Below are positions 7,848 to 15,908 of a DNA stretch of 64,000 nucleotides, piece after piece (the first letter of the stretch is position 1; each line of letters begins with the position of its first letter). Location of the stretch: NCBI RefSeq assembly GCF_000935125.1, contig NZ_JRKI01000034.1:186001-250000 (forward strand), written 5' to 3'. This stretch comes from Streptomyces natalensis ATCC 27448. Lineage in GTDB: Bacteria; Actinomycetota; Actinomycetes; Streptomycetales; Streptomycetaceae. A model generated the notes under the pieces. It was not told the DNA's origin and ran no database searches. It saw only the letters and a list, made by a program, of their open reading frames with translations. A program made the translations under genes and the position numbers.

Positions 7848-10814
7848 TCAGCCGGCCCCGCACTCTTCGAGTCCCGCGAGCGCCTGTGAGCGCTCCATGG
7901 GGTGCTCTCCGGCTCCTGGTACGGCGAGCGCGCTGCGGAACTGTTCCCGGGCTTCGGCGACCCGGCCCGCCGCCGAGTAGGTGCGGCCCAACCGGTAGCG
8001 GATGTCCATCTCCAGCCGGGCGAAATGGGGTTCGGTGAGGGGGGACAGCGTGCGGTGATGGGAGAGCGCCTGGTGGTGGAGGGCCGCGGCGGCGCTCAGG
8101 TTTCCGTCGCCGAGCTCCGCGCTGCCCAGCCGGGTCAGCAGGATCGCGTGCAGGAGGACGTCCCCGGCCCGCTCCGCCAGATCGGCCGCCTGACGGTAGA
8201 AGGTCCTGGCCTCACCGTATTGGCCGAGACCGTGGTGGAGGTCGGCGGCGCAGGCCAGGGACCTGCTGATCATGCGGGGCCGGCCGATCTTCTCGGCGCG
8301 GGTGACGGAGGAGGCGAAGCAGGCCAGCGCCTCCTCGTTGCGCCCGTGGAGTTGGTGGAGGGAGCCGAGGAGGCACAGTCCCATCGCGACGAGCCAGCTG
8401 TCGTCCGACCGCTGGGCCTGCTCCACGGCGTCGGCGATCCGGGTCATCGCCTGCTCGGCCCGGCCCGCGTACAGGTCGGCGGCGCCCAGTCCGGCCAGGG
8501 CGCGGGCCTCCTCGCCGCGGTCCGCCCGGCGGCGGGCGAGGTGCAGCGCCTCGGTGAACCAGGCGTGCCCCTCCTGGTGGCGGCCCTGGTAGAGGTCGTT
8601 GACGCCCATACAGGTGCGCAGCGCGGAGGGCATCCGCCGGTCGCCGGCCTCTTCGGCGTGCGCCAGCGCGATCTCCAGGGCCGTCCGGCATTCGTGGTAG
8701 CGGCCGCGGCGGGCGAAGTAGTCGCTCAGGGCCTCGGCGATCCAGCAGGCGTAGTCGGCCTCGCCGAGCGCCGCGGCATGGCCGACGACGTCAACGAGCT
8801 CACCGCCGGCCGCGTCCAGCCAGCCGTCCGCGTCCTTCCAGTCCGGGAACGGCGCCGCGGCCGGCCGCGGCCCGGTGAGGAAGGCGTCGGGGCCCCAGTC
8901 GCTGGCGATCCGGGCGGCGTCCAGGTAGAGGCGGAGGACGGCCGTGCGGGCCTCGTCGGCCTCGCCGGGTGTGGCGTCCGCGAGCCGTCGCGCATGCACC
9001 CGGACCAGGTCGTGCAGGCGGTAGCGACCCGGGCGGGGCTGTTGCAGCAGACTGGCGTCGACCAGGCTTTCCAGGATCCACTCGGCGTCGAGGGGCGGGC
9101 ACCCCAGGACGGCCGCGGGGGTCAGCGGGTCGAACTCCACCGTGGGCGAGAGGCCGAGGGCGCGGAATCCGCGCTGCTGCATCGGCGCCAGCTGCTCGTA
9201 CGACAGCCGGAAGGCGGCCTCCACGCTGCGGTCCCCGGCACTCAGCTCGCCGAGGCGGCGCTCATCGCCGGACATCCGCTCCACGAGGTACGCCAGCGTC
9301 CAGGCGGGGCGGTTCTGCAACCGTGCTCCGGCGATCCGCAGAGCCAGCGGCAGCCCGTCGCACAGCCGGACCAGCTCCTGCGCCGCCTCCGGCTCCCGGT
9401 CCGCGCGCGCCTCCCCCAGGACGTGCCGCAGCAGGGACACCGCATCGCCGGCCGCCAACGGCTCCAGGCTGACGCGGCGGTCGGCGTCGAGTCCGGCCAG
9501 CCGCCGCCGACCGGCCACGATCACCGCGCTGCCCGGACCGGCGGGCAGCAGCGGCCGGACCTGCTGTGCGCCGGGGACGTCGTCCAGTACGAGGAGCAGC
9601 CGCAGCGAGCTGGTCGCCGCCCGCCAGGCCGCGACCAGTTCGTCGAGGTCGTCGAGCACCTCGCTCTCGGCCGCACCGACCGAGCGCAGCAGCCGCCGCA
9701 GTATGCGCTGCGGCGCGATCCCGTGCTGTTCCGTGCTGTGCGCGCGCAGGTCCGCGAAGAGGCAGCCGTCCGGGTAGTGCTCGCGCAGCCGCCAGGCCGC
9801 GCGGACCGCGAGCGCGGACTTGCCGACCCCGGCCGGACCGTCGACGGCCACGACCGAGACGGCCGCGTCGGCCAACGGCGCGGTCAGCAGGGCGAGTTCG
9901 CGCTCCCGTCCGGCGAGGTGGCCGGTGTCGCCGGGCAGTTCGTTGACCGGGCGGCGGGGCCGGGCGGGAGGAGTGGCGGGGGCAGCGGCGGGGCGCGTCG
10001 CCGCTGGGCCGAGGAGCAGCTGGTCATCGCGGCGCAGCACCGCCTGGTGCACCCGGCGCAGCTCCGCACCGGGATCGACCCCGAGCTCGTCGCGCAGCCG
10101 CTTGCGCATGTCCTGGTAGGCGTTCAGCGCCTCCGCCTGGTGCCCGCTGCCGTACAGGGCGCGCATCCGCAGCGCCATCAGCGACTCGTCGTACGGATCG
10201 GACGCGGCGACGGCGGCGAGGTCGTCCAGGGCCTCGGCGGAGCGGCCGAGCAGGACCAGGCAGTCGAGGCGCTCCTGCTGGAGGGTGCGCCGCCGCTGCG
10301 TGAGCCGGCCCCGCTCGCCCTGTGCGAACGGGCCCGGCACTCCGGCCAGGGGCTCGCCCCGGAACAGGGCGAGCGCCTCGGAACAGCGGTCCATCGCGGC
10401 GGCCAGGTCGCCGGACTCCTTGGCGCGCTGCGCCGCACCGCCCAGTTCGGCCAGCTCGGCCACGTCGAGCTCCGCCGCATCGCGGGCGAAGCAGTAGCCG
10501 CCCCGGTCGCTGCGGATCACCGACTCCGCAGGTCCCGCGCCTTCCGCGTCGAGCGCCTTGCGCAGCTGGTAGACGTAGCTGGGCAGCACCCGGCGGCCGG
10601 ATCCCGGCGGGTTCGCCCCCCATACGCCGTCGAGCAGCTGCTCGGGACCGGTCGGCGTCCCCGCACGCAGCAGCAGCGCGGCCAGGACCGCCTGCCGCCG
10701 TACCGGCCCCAGGTCCAGCGGCGTCCCGTCCCGCCAGGCCAGCACCGGCCCCAGCACCGCGATCCGCAGCCGCTGACGCACTCCCCCGCTCACCACAGAG
10801 CCGCCGTCCCCCAT
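7848..10814 (-). CDS. SARP-family transcriptional regulator with NB-ARC and TPR domains (AfsR-like)
   Basis: A 988-residue protein with the AfsR architecture. Residues about 15-110 form an OmpR-type winged-helix DNA-binding domain. Residues 115-265 form the bacterial transcriptional activation domain, ending in LRDELGVDPGAELRRVHQAV. An ATPase domain follows, with the P-loop GPAGVGKSALAV near residue 325 and the LLLVLDDVPG Walker B near 410. The last 300 residues are TPR-like helical repeats. Such proteins activate secondary-metabolism genes, with ATP binding and phosphorylation tuning activity. The start has a ggggga site. The gene lies directly downstream of a Ser/Thr kinase gene in the same direction (83-base gap), which recalls AfsK/AfsR and makes it a likely target of that kinase. 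The regulated genes are not known; the reductase operon at 14.6 kb is the nearest candidate. Confidence 0.9.
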   Translation of the reverse strand: MGDGGSVVSGGVRQRLRIAVLGPVLAWRDGTPLDLGPVRRQAVLAALLLRAGTPTGPEQLLDGVWGANPPGSGRRVLPSYVYQLRKALDAEGAGPAESVIRSDRGGYCFARDAAELDVAELAELGGAAQRAKESGDLAAAMDRCSEALALFRGEPLAGVPGPFAQGERGRLTQRRRTLQQERLDCLVLLGRSAEALDDLAAVAASDPYDESLMALRMRALYGSGHQAEALNAYQDMRKRLRDELGVDPGAELRRVHQAVLRRDDQLLLGPAATRPAAAPATPPARPRRPVNELPGDTGHLAGRERELALLTAPLADAAVSVVAVDGPAGVGKSALAVRAAWRLREHYPDGCLFADLRAHSTEQHGIAPQRILRRLLRSVGAAESEVLDDLDELVAAWRAATSSLRLLLVLDDVPGAQQVRPLLPAGPGSAVIVAGRRRLAGLDADRRVSLEPLAAGDAVSLLRHVLGEARADREPEAAQELVRLCDGLPLALRIAGARLQNRPAWTLAYLVERMSGDERRLGELSAGDRSVEAAFRLSYEQLAPMQQRGFRALGLSPTVEFDPLTPAAVLGCPPLDAEWILESLVDASLLQQPRPGRYRLHDLVRVHARRLADATPGEADEARTAVLRLYLDAARIASDWGPDAFLTGPRPAAAPFPDWKDADGWLDAAGGELVDVVGHAAALGEADYACWIAEALSDYFARRGRYHECRTALEIALAHAEEAGDRRMPSALRTCMGVNDLYQGRHQEGHAWFTEALHLARRRADRGEEARALAGLGAADLYAGRAEQAMTRIADAVEQAQRSDDSWLVAMGLCLLGSLHQLHGRNEEALACFASSVTRAEKIGRPRMISRSLACAADLHHGLGQYGEARTFYRQAADLAERAGDVLLHAILLTRLGSAELGDGNLSAAAALHHQALSHHRTLSPLTEPHFARLEMDIRYRLGRTYSAAGRVAEAREQFRSALAVPGAGEHPMERSQALAGLEECGAG

Positions 10815-10897
10815 GTCCCGTCCCCCGTATCATCGAAATGCCATCGGCATTTCAGCGTCTCCCGCGATGATTGACAAGACGACCCCGCGTCGGGCGC

Positions 10898-11857
10898 TCA
10901 CTCCCCTGACACCTCGCGCCGGCCCCGCGCCAGCAACCCGTCGAGATCCGCGGTGAGTTGGGCCAGTGTGGGCCGGTCACCCGGGTCGTGGGCGAGGCTG
11001 CGGTCGATCGCCGCGGTGAGGGGGGACGGAAGGCGCCGGCGGGTGGTGACAGACCGGGCGCGCTGGTCGAGCTGGGGGTATCGGCGCCTTCCGGCGTCCT
11101 GGGCGTCGTCACTCCCCTCATAACTTGCGCCGTAGCTCTCGTCATCCGTCTCACCGTCGGCGATGTCGTCGGCCATGTCGTCGATGTCATCGGCGATGTC
11201 GTCATCGACGTCGAACGGGACCTCACCGGTGGCGGCCTCGTACAGCGTGATGCCGATGCCCCAGACGTCCGCCGCGGGGGTGAGGATCCCGCCGCGGGCC
11301 TGCTCGGGGGCGAGGTAGCACAGGGTGCCGATGCCCGGCGGGGCTGGGCCGGGCGGGCGGGCGGTGCTCAGGTCCAGCACCTTGGCGCGCCGGCAGCCGA
11401 TCACGATGTTGGACGGCTTGAGGTCCAGGTGCAACAGGTCCTTGCCGTGCAGGTAGTGGACCGCCGAGCACAGGTGGAGTCCGAGGAGCGCGAGGTCGGC
11501 CGCGGCCAGACGGCGCCGGCGGCGGTCGATGAGGTGCGCGAGGGTCTCTCCGGTGAGCGTCTCCAGCACGACGAAGGGTTGCGGGGCGTCGCCGGTCTCG
11601 TAGGCGCGGACCAGGTGCGGATGCGTGAAGGCCGCGAGCCAGCGGCCCTCTTGCAGCAGCTTCTCGCGCAGCCACCGGTCGTCGCGCCGGTCCGGGCGCA
11701 GCACCTTCACCACGCACCGGCACTCCCGCTCCCGGCTCCAGACGTCGTACAGATCCAGCCAGCCGGTGCGGCAGAGGTGCGCGAGGACCTCGTAGCCCGG
11801 GGCCACCGTCGTTCCGGCCGCCAGCGGCGGTGGCGCGAGGAGTGTCGTACGGCTCAT
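10898..11857 (-). CDS. Divergent Ser/Thr protein kinase with Asp-rich insert
   Basis: A 319-residue Hanks-type kinase without membrane segments. Conserved residues are Lys51 (CVVKVL), Glu70, the catalytic HLDLKPSN (Asp145, Lys147, Asn150), Asp162 in LDLSTA at the DFG position, APE at 183-185 and Asp197. Departures are notable: the glycine-rich loop is degenerate (CRTGWLDLY), HRD is HLD and DFG is DLS. Residues about 216-240 are almost all Asp/Ile/Ala (DVDDDIADDIDDMADDIAD), an acidic insert near the end of the lobe. The ATG overlaps the ABC transporter stop by 4 bases (ATGA), so it is co-translated with that gene. It could phosphorylate the SARP encoded next. Activity is probable because the metal and phosphate ligands are kept. 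Confidence 0.85.
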   Translation of the reverse strand: MSRTTLLAPPPLAAGTTVAPGYEVLAHLCRTGWLDLYDVWSRERECRCVVKVLRPDRRDDRWLREKLLQEGRWLAAFTHPHLVRAYETGDAPQPFVVLETLTGETLAHLIDRRRRRLAAADLALLGLHLCSAVHYLHGKDLLHLDLKPSNIVIGCRRAKVLDLSTARPPGPAPPGIGTLCYLAPEQARGGILTPAADVWGIGITLYEAATGEVPFDVDDDIADDIDDMADDIADGETDDESYGASYEGSDDAQDAGRRRYPQLDQRARSVTTRRRLPSPLTAAIDRSLAHDPGDRPTLAQLTADLDGLLARGRREVSGE

Positions 11858-13785
11858 GGCAGCGCCTCGACCTTCGAGATGTCGCCCGGCCCGTGCAGCC
11901 GGTAGAGCCGTGCGTAGGCGGCGCTGCGGGCGAGCAACTGGTCGTGTGTGCCGTGGTCGGCGATACGGCCGTGTGCGAGAAAGACGATCTGGGTGGCGTC
12001 GCGGACGGTGAGCAGGTTGTGGGAGATGAGGATCGTGGTGCGTCCGCTCATCAACAGGCGCAGCGGTTCCAGGATGTGTCGGCCGGACTCCGCGTCGAGG
12101 CCGGTGGTCGGCTCGTCGAGCAGGAGGACGGGCGCGTCACGGATCATGGCGCGGGCGATGGCGAGGCGCTGGCGCTGTCCGCCGGAGAGGAGCCGGCCAC
12201 GCTGGCCCACCACGGTGTCGTAGCCCTCGGGGAGTTGGCCGATGAAGGTGTGGGCGTCGGCGGCGTGGGCCGCTGCGATGATCTCCTCGTCGCTCGCGTC
12301 GGGGCGGCCGTAGGCGATGTTGTCGCGCACGGTGCCGTGGAAGACCAGGGTCTCCTGGAGCAGCACGGCCACGTTGTCCCGCAGTTCGTCCAGGCGCAGA
12401 TCGCGCAGATCGTGCCCGTCGAGGCGGAGGGTTCCGCGGTCCGGGTCGTAGAAGCGCAGCAGCAGTTTGGCGGCGGTCGACTTTCCGGCGCCGCTCGCCC
12501 CCACGAGCGCCAGCGTCTCGCCGGGTGCGGCGCCGAACGAGACCTCACGGAGGGCGGGCCGGGTGGTGCCGGGGTAGCGGAAGGTGATGTCGTCGAAGGC
12601 GATCTCGCCGCGGGCGCGGCCGAGCTCCAGCGGGGCCGCGACCTGGGCGACTTGGGGCCGCTGGTCGAGCAGTTCGATGATCCGCTCCGCGGCGGCGGAT
12701 GCCGAGTAGAAGATGTTGGTGAGGCCGGACAGGCCGCGGATGGGGCTGTAGAGCCTGGTGAGCAGGGTGAGGAAGACGATCAGGCCGCCGAGGGTGAGGT
12801 GGCCGTGGGCCAGTTCCCAGGTGCCCAGGCCCATCACGAGCAGCGCGCCGACCAGCTCGATGAGGTCGATGACGGTGCCGTAGACGGCAGCGATGCGTGC
12901 GGAGGCCATGGCGGCCCGGAACCGGCCGAGGTTCTCGCGCTGGAACCTGCCGTGCTCCCACCGCTGCCGGTTGTACGCCTGGACGAGGGCGATATTGCCC
13001 AGCGCCTCTTCGGTGATGGCGCTGATCGAGCCGCTGCGGCGGCGCCGCTCCCGGGATGCGGCCTTGACCCGCCGGGAGAAGCGGCGGGCGGTGGACCAGA
13101 ACATCGGGGCGATGACGAGGGCCAGGAGCGTCAGGTCCCACCGCAGGTAGAACAGCACGGCGAGGAAGATGGCCAGCCGCATGATCTGGGCGATGGCGTT
13201 CACGATCCCGGAGAGCAGGAAGGTCTCGACGGCGTCGACGTCACCGGTCACGCGGGAGAGCACGTCGCCGAGCCGCCGCCGCTCGAAGAAGCCGAGCGAG
13301 AGCCCTTCGACGTGGCGGAACAGATCCGACCGCAGGGCGAGCAGGAACCGCTCGCTGACCCAGGTCGAGGTCACCTCGTCGGCGAAGGAGAGCACTCCGG
13401 AGAAGAAGGTGAACGCGAGGTAGGCCAGGGCGATCGGCAGAAAGAGGTGCAGATTGCGCGGCACCAGCATGTCGTCGATGACGATTTTGAACAGCCAGAT
13501 CTCGGCGGCGTCCACGACCGGATCCAGCACGACGAAGGCCAGGATCACCACCAGCCAGCGCCGGCCGCCCCGCGTATACGGCCAGAAGCGCCGGAAGACA
13601 TCGCGCAGGGCCACCGGCGGAGCGGCTTCGACGAGTGCGCCGGTGCCGTCGGGGTCCTCGGCGACGGTCAGCAGCAGCCGCAGCGCCCGCCTCAGGCGGC
13701 GCACGGCGACGCGGCGCGCCTTCTCGCTGCCCGCGCCGTCGCCCTGGGCGTCACCACGGGAGGGAAAATGCGGCCGCGCACTCAT
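11854..13785 (-). CDS. ABC exporter, fused permease and ATPase (half-transporter)
   Basis: A 643-residue half-transporter of the MsbA/LmrA type. Residues about 75-370 form the six-helix permease domain. Residues about 395-640 are the nucleotide-binding domain with Walker A GASGAGKST near 430, signature LSGGQRQRLAIARA near 532, Walker B VLLLDEPTTGLD near 552 and the switch His in ISHN. It would act as a homodimer exporting a lipid, peptide or drug. A 60-residue charged N-terminal extension precedes the membrane domain. It sits between a small Arg/His-rich protein gene (61 bases upstream) and the kinase gene (4-base overlap), so the small protein or a modified form of it is one possible cargo. 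Confidence 0.88.
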   Translation of the reverse strand: MSARPHFPSRGDAQGDGAGSEKARRVAVRRLRRALRLLLTVAEDPDGTGALVEAAPPVALRDVFRRFWPYTRGGRRWLVVILAFVVLDPVVDAAEIWLFKIVIDDMLVPRNLHLFLPIALAYLAFTFFSGVLSFADEVTSTWVSERFLLALRSDLFRHVEGLSLGFFERRRLGDVLSRVTGDVDAVETFLLSGIVNAIAQIMRLAIFLAVLFYLRWDLTLLALVIAPMFWSTARRFSRRVKAASRERRRRSGSISAITEEALGNIALVQAYNRQRWEHGRFQRENLGRFRAAMASARIAAVYGTVIDLIELVGALLVMGLGTWELAHGHLTLGGLIVFLTLLTRLYSPIRGLSGLTNIFYSASAAAERIIELLDQRPQVAQVAAPLELGRARGEIAFDDITFRYPGTTRPALREVSFGAAPGETLALVGASGAGKSTAAKLLLRFYDPDRGTLRLDGHDLRDLRLDELRDNVAVLLQETLVFHGTVRDNIAYGRPDASDEEIIAAAHAADAHTFIGQLPEGYDTVVGQRGRLLSGGQRQRLAIARAMIRDAPVLLLDEPTTGLDAESGRHILEPLRLLMSGRTTILISHNLLTVRDATQIVFLAHGRIADHGTHDQLLARSAAYARLYRLHGPGDISKVEALP

Positions 13786-13846
13786 CCGGCTTCACCGACT
13801 GCTGCGGCCGGGCAGGAGCCCGGCCGCGGCCCATCATGGCGAGCGC

Positions 13847-14032
13847 TCAGTAACCACCTCCATGGTGCATGCCGTGGTCGTGGTCGTGGCCGTGCCTGCG
13901 GCGGCGACGGCGCCGACGGCGACCGTGATCACCGAAGAAATCTTCGCTGGTGTCGAACCTGCGCCAGTCCTCCGACGTGAAGTCACGACGGCCACGGCCC
14001 AGCGCGGGAACCAGGTTGTCGAGGACTCCCAT
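13847..14032 (-). CDS. Small Arg/His-rich protein of unknown function
   Basis: A 61-residue protein starting MGVLDNLVPALGRGRRDF. It has three zones: a short amphipathic N-terminus, an acidic/aromatic middle (TSEDWRRFDTSEDFFGD) and a tail with ten consecutive Arg followed by His/Gly (HGHDHDHGMHHGGGY). It is the first gene of the apparent operon with the ABC exporter, kinase and SARP. The tail could bind metal, nucleic acid or the acidic insert of the kinase; all three are guesses. I considered a RiPP precursor, but there are no Cys and no modification enzyme beside it. I also considered AfsS, but its repeats are absent. The start is supported by homology-free reasoning only: in-frame ATG, purine-rich upstream and a clear change of character there. 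Confidence 0.55.
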   Translation of the reverse strand: MGVLDNLVPALGRGRRDFTSEDWRRFDTSEDFFGDHGRRRRRRRRRHGHDHDHGMHHGGGY

Positions 14033-14159
14033 ACTCCTGCCTTCCTCGTGACCCCCCTTAATCCCGCTGTTCACCCAGGTATACGGAAAAACGTTGAAAA
14101 GGGATTGACTCACCGGGATCGACCCACGCTTGCCGCTGCTGACGATATTTCCCGTCGAC

Positions 14160-14440
14160 CGATGGCTACTCTGCGTCACTGCGATGGTGTACGTACGCCA
14201 ATAGCTGACGCCCACCATGACGACCTCCACGGCCAGGGAGCTCAGCACAAAGAGGAGCCGGACGGAACGACGACTCCGTCGGCGACGACCGTGGGCCGGT
14301 TGCCGCGCAGAAATGCGCCGGCGGCGGTGAAAAGGCCACGCCCTCGACCTTGGTGAGGTAGGTCACTGCCAGGTTCCGGTAAAGGAGGGCAACCCGGCGG
14401 ATGGCCTGGGCATCTGGCGGAATGTCGGTCGGTAAGCGCG
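14160..14440 (-). pseudogene. Frameshifted remnant of a small membrane protein
   Basis: Three minus-strand frames carry coding-like sequence one after another. About 14440-14345 gives AQAIRRVALLYRNLAVTYL. About 14340-14255 gives FTAAGAFLRGNRPTVVADG. About 14255-14180 gives a hydrophobic stretch LSSLAVEVVMVGVSYWRTY. Each has strong G/C third-position bias. Joined, they read like one membrane protein broken by two frameshifts. I do not recognise the family. Sequencing errors could also explain it. The remaining parts of 14033-14639 (14033-14159 and 14441-14639) are more AT-rich and probably hold the promoters of the small gene and of the operon starting at 14640. Confidence 0.35.
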
Positions 14441-14639
14441 TGTTTCCGACACCGCCCGGTTTGGTGGGGAACATCGCTCATGACATATCATCAGCGATCG
14501 AAGCACCCCAGAACGGAGACGTTCGGGAGGGGCCCCGACCGGGTTTCCCCGAGGCTTCCGTTGCTGTCCCCACCCCCGAGAACTGGCGCCGCACACCCCA
14601 TGGCGCCGGTTCCTTCTGCATGCCGGAAAACAGGAATAC

Positions 14640-15908
14640 ATGCCCGTTCAACCATTGCCGGAACTCATACGTTTCGTGCGTCACCACTCGCCCTTTTACC
14701 GAGATCTCTACGCCGGGCTGCCGCACCGGGTGGAGGAGTTGACCGACCTGCCGGTCGTTCCCCATGAGGCGTTCTGGCGTGCCAACACGCCCCGGAACAA
14801 CAGCCTTTTGACCGGACCGCTCGATGAGGCGGTGGTCTTCAAGAGCGGCGGAACGACCGGCGCCCCGAAGTTCTCCGTCTACACCCGCGAGGAATGGCGC
14901 GAATTCACCGCCGCATTCGGCAGCGGACTCGTCGAAGCCGGACTGCGTCCCGGCCACCGGGTCGCCGATCTCTTCTACGCCGGGGAGCTGTACGCCAGCT
15001 TCACCTTCATCCTGGACTCCCTGCACCGTGCACCCGTCGCCAACGTCCGGCTGCCGATCGGGGGCGCCGCACCGCTCGCCTCGACCGTGCAGACGCTGGA
15101 CGAATTCGACGTCGAGGTCGTCGCCGGTACCACGACGACGCTGTGCGCGCTGGCCGACCATCTCGTACGCGAAGGACGCCAACTGAGCGGCGTACAGATC
15201 CTGTTCTTCGGCGGCGAGGGGCTCCACGAGGACCAGCGGCCGCTGCTGCACAAGGCGTTCCCCCAGGCGCAGGCCCGCTCCATCGGCTATGCCGCCGTCG
15301 ACTCCGGGCTCCTGGGACGGGCCGTACCAGGTGCCGACCCCCGCGTCCACCAGGCGTTCACCCCGCACACCGTCGTCGAGATCCTGGACGAGCAGACCGG
15401 CGAGCCCCTCGTCCGCAACGGTGCGGCGGGCCGTGTCGTCGTCACGGACCTGCGCCGGAGGCTGATGCCCATCGTCCGGTATCCGGTCGGCGACCGGGCC
15501 GAATGGACCGATGTCGCCGCGGGGCACTTCCGTATCCTCGGCCGGGCCGAGGAAGGCGTACGCATCGGTGCGGTGTCGCTCTACACCCAGGACGTGCACG
15601 ATCTGGTGCGCGCCGCGGACGTGGCCGGCCGGGTGAGCGGAATGCAGCTCGTGGCGCGCCGCTGGGACGGGCGGGACGGGCTGGTGCTGCGGCTGGCCGT
15701 CGACGAGGACCGGCCGGCCGGCGGGCTCGCGGACCTGGCCGACGCCATCACCAAGGAGGTCCTCGCCGCCCGCCCGATGTACGCCGCGGAGGCCGCCGAC
15801 GGACGGATCCACCCGATCGCCGTGGAGTGGGTCCGGCACGGCGGCCTGGTCGTCAACTCCCGTACCGGCAAGCTGATCCGGGTCCTCGACGAACGGCCGC
15901 ACTCATGA
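14640..15908 (+). CDS. PaaK-like AMP-forming carboxylate ligase (ANL superfamily)
   Basis: A 422-residue adenylate-forming enzyme of the phenylacetate-CoA ligase group, somewhat shorter than PaaK (about 435). It would activate a carboxylic acid with ATP. The nucleotide loop is KSGGTTGAPKFS with Ser69. The acyl-adenylate motif is SIGYAAVDSGLLG, where family members have YG-T/S-E/D, and the hinge region is near GRVVVTDLRRRLMP. The ATG at 14640 has an agga site 5-8 bases upstream. Its stop overlaps the MFS gene by 4 bases. It is the first gene of a five-gene coupled operon with LuxE- and LuxC-like enzymes, so it probably supplies or selects an acyl group for them. The substrate is unknown. Confidence 0.8.
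   Translation: MPVQPLPELIRFVRHHSPFYRDLYAGLPHRVEELTDLPVVPHEAFWRANTPRNNSLLTGPLDEAVVFKSGGTTGAPKFSVYTREEWREFTAAFGSGLVEAGLRPGHRVADLFYAGELYASFTFILDSLHRAPVANVRLPIGGAAPLASTVQTLDEFDVEVVAGTTTTLCALADHLVREGRQLSGVQILFFGGEGLHEDQRPLLHKAFPQAQARSIGYAAVDSGLLGRAVPGADPRVHQAFTPHTVVEILDEQTGEPLVRNGAAGRVVVTDLRRRLMPIVRYPVGDRAEWTDVAAGHFRILGRAEEGVRIGAVSLYTQDVHDLVRAADVAGRVSGMQLVARRWDGRDGLVLRLAVDEDRPAGGLADLADAITKEVLAARPMYAAEAADGRIHPIAVEWVRHGGLVVNSRTGKLIRVLDERPHS

Noticed and set aside
7902..10874. A 990-residue plus-strand frame opposite the SARP gene.
   Set aside because: Shadow of the SARP gene; the sequence has no recognisable domain and extreme Gly/Val/Arg/Gln composition.
11830..13980. A 716-residue plus-strand frame opposite the kinase start and ABC gene.
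   Set aside because: Antisense of the ABC transporter, whose Walker and signature motifs are unmistakable on the other strand.
13847..14032. The small Arg/His-rich gene as a lanthipeptide or other RiPP precursor.
   Set aside because: It has no Cys and no leader/core division, and the adjacent kinase lacks lyase and cyclase domains.
13847..14032. The small gene as an AfsS homologue because of the kinase-SARP context.
   Set aside because: The repeated DNHMP-type units of AfsS are absent; only context is similar.
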